Below, piece after piece: positions 41,532-48,475 of a DNA stretch of 64,000 bases. The stretch's first letter is position 1. Each line of letters begins with the position of its first letter. Position numbers and translations under genes: made by a program. The notes beneath the pieces are model-generated. The model searched no databases. It was given only the letters and a program-made list of their open reading frames with translations, and had not been told where the DNA came from. Origin of the DNA: UBA2421 sp002343075 (lineage in GTDB: Bacteria > Planctomycetota > Phycisphaerae > Tepidisphaerales > Tepidisphaeraceae); NCBI GenBank assembly GCA_937982565.1, contig CALJLN010000023.1, forward strand, positions 124,001 through 188,000, written 5' to 3'.

Positions 41532-42392
41532 ATGGCGTTTAGCATAAAAAAAGCCTCCACCTTCGCCGACGGACTCGATCACCCCGAGTGCCTGGCGGCG
41601 CATCCCGATGGGTCCTGGTTTGCCGGGGGTGAGTTAGGGCAGATCTACCAGATCTCGCCCGATGGCAAGCGCGTGACCGAAGTCGGTCATACTGGCGGGT
41701 TTACCCTCGGCATCGCCGTCAGCCCCGGTGGCAAGTGGCTTGCCGTATGCGACCTCCGCAAGCAGGCGGTCTTTCGGTTTGAGATCGCATCGCGCACGCT
41801 CACTGAGCTTACCCGTGGCGGGGATGTGCCGTTTGATATCCCCAATCACCTCGCATTCACCCGTGAAGGCGACTTGTTTGTCACCGACTCCGGCGGCTTT
41901 CGACAGGTCACCGGAAGAATCTACCGCTTCAACTCCGCAGGCACCGGAGGGGTGTGGCACTGTGGGCCGTTTAACTTCGCCAACGGCATTGCGATCGGCC
42001 CCGACGCCAAGAGCGTCTATGTCTGCTGCACCTGGCTGCCCGGGGTGGAAAGGGTCGAGATCAGGGCCGACGGCACCGCGGGCAAGCGGACTGTGTTTGC
42101 CCGATTTCCCAAGGCATTGCCCGATGGCTTGTGCTTCGACGCACGCGGCAATCTTTACGCAAGCTGCTACGCGCCGGCCCGCATTTACAAGGTGACGCCC
42201 GACCGCAAAGTAAGCGTTTTTGTTGACGATTGGGAAGCCCACACCCTCAGCAACCCGACCAACATCGCTTTCGGCGGCAGAAACTTCGATGAGCTTTACG
42301 CTGCCAACCTCGGGCGGTGGCATTTGACCAGGATGGCAATCAAGACAAAGGGGCTTCCGCTGGCGTCTCATCCCGCGCATCGATCAACATGA
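41532..42392 (+). CDS. SMP-30/gluconolactonase-like beta-propeller hydrolase
   Basis: 286 aa, cytoplasmic. The six-bladed propeller signature of SMP-30/gluconolactonase is seen: DGLDHPECLAAHPDGSWFAGGELGQIYQI, LGIAVSPGGKWLAVCD, NHLAFTREGDLFVTDSGGF, FANGIAIGPDAKSVYV and LPDGLCFDARGNLYASCY. The acidic and Asn residues in these loops are the usual metal ligands. It likely opens the lactone formed by the preceding SDR. GAGGAA precedes the ATG. The stop overlaps the next start (ATGA). Confidence 0.87.
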   Translation: MAFSIKKASTFADGLDHPECLAAHPDGSWFAGGELGQIYQISPDGKRVTEVGHTGGFTLGIAVSPGGKWLAVCDLRKQAVFRFEIASRTLTELTRGGDVPFDIPNHLAFTREGDLFVTDSGGFRQVTGRIYRFNSAGTGGVWHCGPFNFANGIAIGPDAKSVYVCCTWLPGVERVEIRADGTAGKRTVFARFPKALPDGLCFDARGNLYASCYAPARIYKVTPDRKVSVFVDDWEAHTLSNPTNIAFGGRNFDELYAANLGRWHLTRMAIKTKGLPLASHPAHRST

Positions 42393-43534
42393 AACCCAAT
42401 CGCCAAATAGTCTTTAACGAACCCTCCTGGCGCATCGCCACGCCGCAGGTGGAAGCATGGCTCACCGAGAACGGGGGGCATCTCGGCCCGGTCACATTCA
42501 AGATCGGGCGAAGAAAAATCAAGCCTTTTCACCTTGCGCCCTGGTGGAATGAAAAGCTCGACAAATCCACCCCGCCCGCCCTTCGTATCCTCCGCGGCGA
42601 TTTCTTCTGCCTCCCCTTCGGCGGCAACAGCCGCCCGTTTGGCAAGGAGCGGCATCCCGTACACGGCGAAACCGCCAATAACAGATGGAAACTCAACTCC
42701 TACGGCTCAACCAGGCGAGCCACCACGATCGCATGTTCGATGGCGACGAAGGTTCGCAAAGGCCGCGTTGACAAGCAGATTGAGCTTCGCCACGGCGAGC
42801 ACACGATCTATCAGCGGCACACCATCAGCAACATGACAGGCCCGATGTGCCTGGGCCATCATGCGATGCTTCGCTTTCCCGACGTTGCTGGCAGCGGGGT
42901 GCTGTCGGTCAGTCCGTTCAAACTTGGGCAGACCTGGCTGCAACTGGTCGAGCGGCCAGAAGATCGCGGCTATTCGATGCTCAAGCCCGCAGCGGAGTTT
43001 ACTTCGCTCGAATGCGTGCCGACGGTGTTCGGCGACAACACCGATTTAGCCCGCTATCCCGCCCGACGGGGATACGAAGACCTTGTGCTGCTCGCTGCTG
43101 ACGACACGCTACCCTTCGCGTGGTCGGCGGTTGTGTTTCCAACAGAGCGATATGTCTGGTTTTCCGTCCGCGACCCCAAGATTCTAGCCAGCACCGTGCT
43201 CTGGCTCAGCAACGGCGGCCGGCATTACCCGCCGAGCAACGGAAGGCATGTAAATGTGCTGGGAATTGAGGACGTGACGTCATTCTTCCACCCCGGCCTG
43301 GCCGAGAGCGCCGCCGACAATCCGCTTACGCGCCGGGGCATCAAGACGACCCTCTCCCTGAATCCCAGGAAACCACTCGTAGTCAACCACATCATGGCAG
43401 TAGCCGACCTGCCCCAGGGGTTTGACCGAGTTGCCGACATTGTGCCGGGCGACGGGAGCGTCACGCTCGTTTCGCGAAACGGCACGAGCATGAAAGTGCC
43501 ACTGGATCTTTCATGGCTGAGGAGCAGGGCATGA
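42389..43534 (+). CDS. Hypothetical protein, probable galactose-mutarotase-like fold
   Basis: 381 aa. The start ATG at 42389 overlaps the preceding stop. The sequence is beta-rich with RILRGDFFCLPFGGN, VHGETANNRWKL and ISNMTGPMCLGHHAMLRFP; conserved His residues and the overall pattern recall aldose 1-epimerase-like sugar-binding proteins, but I am not sure of the family. There is no signal peptide. It is coupled by ATGA overlaps on both sides, so it should act with the lactonase, the DUF4185-like protein and the glycosidase in one sugar pathway. Confidence 0.6.
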   Translation: MKPNRQIVFNEPSWRIATPQVEAWLTENGGHLGPVTFKIGRRKIKPFHLAPWWNEKLDKSTPPALRILRGDFFCLPFGGNSRPFGKERHPVHGETANNRWKLNSYGSTRRATTIACSMATKVRKGRVDKQIELRHGEHTIYQRHTISNMTGPMCLGHHAMLRFPDVAGSGVLSVSPFKLGQTWLQLVERPEDRGYSMLKPAAEFTSLECVPTVFGDNTDLARYPARRGYEDLVLLAADDTLPFAWSAVVFPTERYVWFSVRDPKILASTVLWLSNGGRHYPPSNGRHVNVLGIEDVTSFFHPGLAESAADNPLTRRGIKTTLSLNPRKPLVVNHIMAVADLPQGFDRVADIVPGDGSVTLVSRNGTSMKVPLDLSWLRSRA

Positions 43535-44655
43535 AGCGAACTCTCCCCATACAGGTGCTCCGAGCGCGCGACCTTGGCGCGCAATTCGTGGATAATCCTC
43601 ACCGAATGGTGGGACAGGACGGCGCGTTTTCTTTCCCGCTCCCCGATGGGTCGAGCTTCTGGTTTTTCGGCGATACGTTGACCGGATCAAGGCCGAAGGG
43701 TTGCTCGCCATGGATGATCGACGGGAAGATGGTCGATCATCGCGATATGACCGGGCAAGGGCCGTATGAGCAGATGATCAATAACACCGGCCTGATTCTG
43801 CCGCGCCAGAGTGGCGCGAACGGGTTGCGCGATTTCAGGTACATCACTGATTCATCCGGACAATTGAAAAATCTGCTGCCGCTGGAAGGTGATGAGCATC
43901 CGGATTGGGACCGCATTTGGTGTCAGGGCGGAATCGCAATCGACGGCAAGATCATCCTGTCGTTCATCCAAGTACGCATGATCGAAAAATACGACGGGCC
44001 GTTGCCGATTGGGTTTGAGATTGTGGGGAGTGGATTTGCCTCAGCTCCCTCTCCCGGTACTCCGGGAGAGGGTCGGGGTGAGGGTTCTTTTGCGAATTTC
44101 GAACGATGTCAACAATTCTCCCATCGACCACTTTTCGGCGCGCACGAACCCCATTACGGCGTCGCATTTCTTCCGCTCGAAGATCTCGTGTACATCTACG
44201 GCACCGTGAATCAGGAAGGCGGCCACCGCGCGTACGTTGCGCGCACATCCGCGAATCACATCACGAACCCAAACGTATATGAGTATTTCGCTGGCGGAGA
44301 TCGCTGGAGTGAGCAAGCGTTCGAAGCTTCGTCGCTGTTTGGAAATATGCCCAGCGAAATGTCTATCTCATTTAATGAACACCTGAATTGCTTCCTAGCC
44401 GTTCACAGCCTCGATCTCACCGGCCAAATCGTAGCGCGCACCGCGCCGAACCCGTGGGGGCCGTGGAGCGCCCCGGTCACGCTATGGCAGATCGAACCCG
44501 CCCCGCTGCCGTATGAGTTGCCGTATCCGTTTCGCCTCACTTACGCCGGCAAGGAGCACCCGCAGCTATCGCCCGACCGCGGGAAGACGATTTACCTCAC
44601 GTACATTGAGTTTGAAGAGTATTTCCCGCATTTGATTGAAGTGGAGTTGGCATGA
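43531..44655 (+). CDS. DUF4185-like beta-propeller protein with a repeat-derived insertion
   Basis: About 374 aa. DUF4185/GH43-like five-bladed propeller marks: QDGAFSFPLPDGSSFWFFGDTL, INNTGLI, DRIWCQGGIAIDGKIILSF and MSISFNEHLNCFLAVHS. It may act on or bind a glycan. No signal peptide is seen. The ATG at 43531 (MKRTLPIQVLRARDL) overlaps the upstream stop and has GAGGAG before it. Residues about 170-190 (ASAPSPGTPGEGRGEGSFAN) are encoded by a dispersed repeat, inserted in frame between two propeller blades, which probably makes a loop. Confidence 0.72.
   Translation: MKRTLPIQVLRARDLGAQFVDNPHRMVGQDGAFSFPLPDGSSFWFFGDTLTGSRPKGCSPWMIDGKMVDHRDMTGQGPYEQMINNTGLILPRQSGANGLRDFRYITDSSGQLKNLLPLEGDEHPDWDRIWCQGGIAIDGKIILSFIQVRMIEKYDGPLPIGFEIVGSGFASAPSPGTPGEGRGEGSFANFERCQQFSHRPLFGAHEPHYGVAFLPLEDLVYIYGTVNQEGGHRAYVARTSANHITNPNVYEYFAGGDRWSEQAFEASSLFGNMPSEMSISFNEHLNCFLAVHSLDLTGQIVARTAPNPWGPWSAPVTLWQIEPAPLPYELPYPFRLTYAGKEHPQLSPDRGKTIYLTYIEFEEYFPHLIEVELA
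44041..44095 (+). repeat. Dispersed repeat, CCGGGAGAGGG type, inside a coding region
   Basis: CTCTCCCGGTACTCCGGGAG followed by AGGGTCGGGGTGAGGG and TTCTTTTG. It is closely similar to the intergenic copy at 9410-9460. It is translated as PSPGTPGEGRGEGSF and keeps the host frame open. Confidence 0.85.
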
Positions 44656-46703
44656 TTCCGACGGTTGATGATCTAGAAAGTTCGCCGATGACCCATCGCT
44701 TCGGCGACCTGTTCAACCCGCCGGGGCTGACCAACTTCCTTGGTTGCGTGCAGACCGAAGGGCACGACCCCGTCGCCATTCGCAGTTTTGCGTTTCCGCC
44801 GTTTGCCATGGGCGATGCCGTCACTGCGGGGCTGTTTATCAACGGCAAGTTTTTCCCCGCGTGGGGCGCGCCGGTGACAACAGTTTGGCGACCGGACCGC
44901 ATCGAGCGCACGGCGGAGGTCGATGGGCTTCATTTATTCAGCACAACGGTTTTGGCGGTTGGCAAAATGGCCGCGGTGGTGCGGCTGGCGATTCAGAATC
45001 GGTCGGGCGCGGCCAGAAAAGTAACATTGAAGCTCGGCCTGCGCGGCGGAGTTACCAAATCGGTTACCGCCTGGAACAACGCCGTCCCGCCGACCGAAGA
45101 CGATAACCTCATCGAGGTTGATTCGTCGCGCAAAGCCCTCCGTTTCACAGCCAAGAAGTCATCCGCGGTGCTGATTCAGGGGACTCATCCGCTTGCCGAC
45201 GAAGTAAGCGCGGTGGGCCTGCGTCATAGTTTTCAACTGAACGCGAGCGAAACGAAGACGATTTCATTCATCGCGTGCATCGGTGACTCCGCCGCCGGGG
45301 CCGAACGGCTCTTTGACGACTCATTCCGTAGCACAAACGAGGTTGTGGAGCGCGCCACCGCCGACTGGAACGAAGAATTGCTTGCGATTTTCACTCCCGG
45401 CAATTCGCGGTACTCCGGACATCTGCCCCTGCTCGAAACAACTGACCGGGATATCTTAAAAGTGTATCACACGGGCGCAGTTGGAATTGCCTACTTCAAG
45501 CGCGACACGCCCTTCAGCGTCCACGGCCGCGCTTATGGCACGCTGCTGCCGCGCTACTGGCACACCGTTACCTTTTTGTGGGACTACTCACTTTCGAGCA
45601 TGGTCCATGCTCTGCTCGACCCCGCGGTAATGAAGGCGAATCTGCAGCGGTGGATGAAACTCGACATCCACAAACATTTCGGCACCGAGTTTCTGACCGG
45701 GGCCGGCGTCGGTCCCTGGTATAGCGTGAACGACTTTGCCATGAGCGTCATTGCCCGCGATTACCTGCGTTTCAATGGCGATTTTGGATTGCTCGATCAA
45801 ACCGTCGGCGAGCAGAAAGTCAGGGATTATCTCTCGAAGTACGCCCACAACTGGAAGCAGTTTCGTTCACCGCACGGCCTGGCCGACTACGGCGGGCTTA
45901 ACAACCTTCTTGAGTGCGTGAACACCTACCTTCACGAAGTGGCCAGCCTCAATGGTGCCAACGTCTTTAACCTGCGATTCGCCGCCGAACTGGCTCAGAT
46001 GAACGGCGACACCGAAGCCGCGCGCAACCTCATCGCCGAAGCCGTCGAGTTGGGGGCGAGGGTTAATGAGCTTTATGTCAACGGAAAGGGCTACTTCAAC
46101 GCCCGCTTTCCAGACACAAGTGTGCGTGAGGTAAGACATATTTATGACTTCATCACGGTGCTCAACACCATGCACGACCTTTTGCCCGCATCACAGCAGA
46201 ATGAGATGGCCGACTTCTTCGCGCGAGAATTGATGACCCCAACCTGGGCACACGCGCTCTCGCCGGACGACGATGATTCAATGTTCAGCGTGCGCCCCGA
46301 TCACCAATGGAACGGTGCCTACCCCGCCTGGCCCCCGCAGGCGGTGACCGGGCTTTACAAAATCGGCAAGGTCGATCTGGCGTTCGACTGGCTCAAAGGC
46401 CTGGCAAAAAGCGCCAACCAGGGGCCGTACGGGCAGGCGCATTTCTGCGAATCGGTCGTGGCCCCCGAAGCCGGCGGCGCGATCAAGGCGCCGAGTGATT
46501 TTCCTTACATCAACGACTGGACGTGCTCATCCGTCGGCGCGTGGTGCAACACGATCATCGAAAGCATCTTCGGCGTGCGCGCCGGCCTGCAGACCATCGA
46601 AGCCTCGCCGCAATTTGGAGAGTTTGATCCCAAAGCAGTGCTGCGGAACTTGCGGTGGCAGGGGAAGCAGTACACCGTCACGCGAGCCGGACTCTCTTCA
46701 TAA
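44652..46703 (+). CDS. Six-hairpin ((alpha/alpha)6-barrel) glycosidase-like protein
   Basis: 683 aa, no signal peptide, so cytoplasmic. The N-terminal beta-sandwich (about 1-240) is followed by a helical barrel (about 250-660) like GH78/GH63-type and glycoside phosphorylase clan enzymes: LPRYWHTVTFLWDYSLSSMVHALLDP, WYSVNDFAMSVIARDYLRF, LADYGGLNNLLECV, PDHQWNGAYPAWPPQAV and YINDWTCSSVGAW. The acidic residues in these blocks are candidate catalysts. The exact family and bond specificity cannot be set from sequence alone. Its ATG overlaps the preceding stop. It is the last gene of the operon and faces the ABC permease genes, whose imported oligosaccharide it may degrade. Confidence 0.75.
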   Translation: MIPTVDDLESSPMTHRFGDLFNPPGLTNFLGCVQTEGHDPVAIRSFAFPPFAMGDAVTAGLFINGKFFPAWGAPVTTVWRPDRIERTAEVDGLHLFSTTVLAVGKMAAVVRLAIQNRSGAARKVTLKLGLRGGVTKSVTAWNNAVPPTEDDNLIEVDSSRKALRFTAKKSSAVLIQGTHPLADEVSAVGLRHSFQLNASETKTISFIACIGDSAAGAERLFDDSFRSTNEVVERATADWNEELLAIFTPGNSRYSGHLPLLETTDRDILKVYHTGAVGIAYFKRDTPFSVHGRAYGTLLPRYWHTVTFLWDYSLSSMVHALLDPAVMKANLQRWMKLDIHKHFGTEFLTGAGVGPWYSVNDFAMSVIARDYLRFNGDFGLLDQTVGEQKVRDYLSKYAHNWKQFRSPHGLADYGGLNNLLECVNTYLHEVASLNGANVFNLRFAAELAQMNGDTEAARNLIAEAVELGARVNELYVNGKGYFNARFPDTSVREVRHIYDFITVLNTMHDLLPASQQNEMADFFARELMTPTWAHALSPDDDDSMFSVRPDHQWNGAYPAWPPQAVTGLYKIGKVDLAFDWLKGLAKSANQGPYGQAHFCESVVAPEAGGAIKAPSDFPYINDWTCSSVGAWCNTIIESIFGVRAGLQTIEASPQFGEFDPKAVLRNLRWQGKQYTVTRAGLSS

Positions 46704-46808
46704 ACTCGAAATCCGAGACCAGAAAACCGAATCAATGACGAAACTCGAATGACGAATGCTCTATATCGAGGATGCGCTATTCGGATTTCTGGTTTCGGAT
46801 TTCGTCAC
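46704..46808. repeat. Inverted repeat of the ATTCGGATTTCTGGTTTCG family between convergent genes
   Basis: Left arm 46704-46755 (CGAAATCCGAGACCAGAAAA, CGAATCAATGACGAAACTCG) is reversed in 46777-46808 (CTATTCGGATTTCTGGTTTC, GGATTTCGTCA). Related pieces occur at 20630-20720 and just before 3534. It lies exactly between the stops of the glycosidase and the MalG-like permease and could serve as a bidirectional terminator. Confidence 0.75.
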
Positions 46809-48475
46809 TTCATGCCCGTCGCGCTCATCCCCCGCACAAAGTACCGCTGGCACAGGAAAAACAGCACAATTACCGGCACGGTCATGAGCACGTTGCCCGC
46901 CATGATCATGGTCCAGTCGCCGCGGTTTTCGATTTGGGCGGTAAGCAGGCCGAGCGAGAGCGGAAACCGGCCCTGGTCGCGGAGATAGATCAGCGGGCGC
47001 AGAAAATCATTCCACGCCGCGAGAAACGAAAGTGTCGCGATCGCCGCGGCGGCGGGTTTCACCTGCGGCAGCATGATGTACCACCACGTCTGCACATGGT
47101 TTAGCCCGTCGATGCGCGCGGCCTCCTCAAGTTCTTTGGGCAGCGTTTTCATGTGCTGCACCATAAGAAAGATGAAGAACGCAGACCCAAACAGCGGCGT
47201 AAACGTCGCGCCAAAGAACGTCGGCACCCACATGGGGTTAAGTGTGTTGTACCAGCCGAGCTTCTGCCAGATGAGAAATGACGGGATCATCGTCACCTGC
47301 TCGGGCAGCATGAGCGTGCTAAGCAAGATGAGCAGTGCCACCGACCGGCCCGGCCAGTGCAATCTCGCAAACGCGTACGCGACAAAGGTGCTGCTAAAAA
47401 GTGTGCCAGTCACGGTAAGCACAACAAGAAGCAGGCTGTTGCCGAGATATTCCCAGAACGGGATTGAGTTGAAGATGCGAATGTAGTTGCGCGTGAGCTT
47501 GCCCCAGATGGCCCGCGGCGTGGACGACGGCGTGATGATGATGCGAAGTGCTGCCTGATCCGTACGACCTGAAGCCAAGTTATTGTACCCTGCCGACTGC
47601 CCACTGCCCCCTGCCCGCTGCTTCAACGGTACCCATATCTTCGGCTGATACGTCTCATCCTCAAACGTCGGCGGCTGGAAGATGATGCTCATCGGGCGGT
47701 GCTGTGCGAGGTAGGTCGATCGCGCGCTCCGCCAGGTTTTGCCGCCAACGGTCAGCTCGGCATCGACGCGGTGCCAACTGTCGTCCGATTTTATGGAGAG
47801 GATGAGCTTGTGGAGATTCTGCAAGTTGAAATCTGCCGGCAGATCAAGGGGCGTTTCGATTGCGACATCACCCGGAGCCGGAAATCGATAGTGCCACCTC
47901 ACGGTTCCGTCTGGCTGCGGCCGCAGTTCGTTCCCCTTCCCGGCGGCTGAATGTCGCCAGTCGGGCTTGAGACTGATGATGCTGGCATCGAGCAGCCGAA
48001 CCTGCAGATCGAGAAGGCTAACCCCCGCGGCAATCGGCTTACCCGCGGCGTCAACCGTCTCGTAGGGCGATTCCCATTGATGGGTCGGTAGCGCCGGCAG
48101 CCACCTGCCCGCGGCGACTTCTTCATCGGTCTTCGCGCTGGTAAGCAGCATCCACACAAACGGAAACAAGAACGCTGCGGCGATGGAGAGAAGCAGCAGA
48201 TGCAACCCAAACCGGATGAATCCGGCATTCGTCAATCTCAGTCGCGAAGCGGCGCCAGAGGTAAGCCTGGGGCGCAAGCCCCAGGTAGGTGACATTGGAA
48301 TGATCAAGCCCTGAAAGGGCGGCAGAGTCTTCGCCGCGCCGATGTTTGGACCATTGCCGAACGTCTCACAGACTGCTCTGCCGCCGCTACCCGGCTTGAT
48401 CCTGTTGTGATCGTTCACTCCGGGCTTACTAATCTCTGTCGTCGCTCCGCACACCAGTCGCTCAACTCTGTTCAT
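46805..48475 (-). CDS. MalG-type carbohydrate ABC permease with extended N-terminus and large insert
   Basis: 556 aa, about twice the usual size (about 280). The C-terminal half (about 325-556) is a normal MalG permease: WEYLGNSLLLVVLTVTGTLFSS, AYAFARLHWPG, and the ATPase-docking EAA loop LEEAARIDGLNHVQTWWYIMLPQVKP. The first helix is at about 90-112 (FGLHLLLLSIAAAFLFPFVWM). Between helix 1 and the rest lies a beta-rich block of about 200 residues (RFPAPGDVAIETPLDLPADF, MSIIFQPPTFEDE), on the outer face by topology. The first about 80 residues are repeat-derived (LPPFQGLIIPMSPTWGLRP). ATG 48475 overlaps the upstream gene by 14 nt. No ATPase gene is nearby. Confidence 0.85.
   Translation of the reverse strand: MNRVERLVCGATTEISKPGVNDHNRIKPGSGGRAVCETFGNGPNIGAAKTLPPFQGLIIPMSPTWGLRPRLTSGAASRLRLTNAGFIRFGLHLLLLSIAAAFLFPFVWMLLTSAKTDEEVAAGRWLPALPTHQWESPYETVDAAGKPIAAGVSLLDLQVRLLDASIISLKPDWRHSAAGKGNELRPQPDGTVRWHYRFPAPGDVAIETPLDLPADFNLQNLHKLILSIKSDDSWHRVDAELTVGGKTWRSARSTYLAQHRPMSIIFQPPTFEDETYQPKIWVPLKQRAGGSGQSAGYNNLASGRTDQAALRIIITPSSTPRAIWGKLTRNYIRIFNSIPFWEYLGNSLLLVVLTVTGTLFSSTFVAYAFARLHWPGRSVALLILLSTLMLPEQVTMIPSFLIWQKLGWYNTLNPMWVPTFFGATFTPLFGSAFFIFLMVQHMKTLPKELEEAARIDGLNHVQTWWYIMLPQVKPAAAAIATLSFLAAWNDFLRPLIYLRDQGRFPLSLGLLTAQIENRGDWTMIMAGNVLMTVPVIVLFFLCQRYFVRGMSATGMK
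48266..48320. repeat. Dispersed repeat (CCTGGGGCGCAAGCCCCAGG) in the MalG-like gene
   Basis: A perfect 20-base palindrome-like CCTGGGGCGC-AAGCCCCAGG starts at 48266, followed by a second short hairpin AAGCCCTGAAAGGGC near 48305-48320. It encodes part of the permease N-terminus (PPFQGLIIPMSPTWGLRPRL). Confidence 0.75.

Noticed and set aside
47580..47620. CTGCCCACTGCCCCCTGCCC low-complexity run as a regulatory site
   Set aside because: It lies inside the permease coding region and encodes a Gly/Ser-rich linker; probably only a small repeat expansion.
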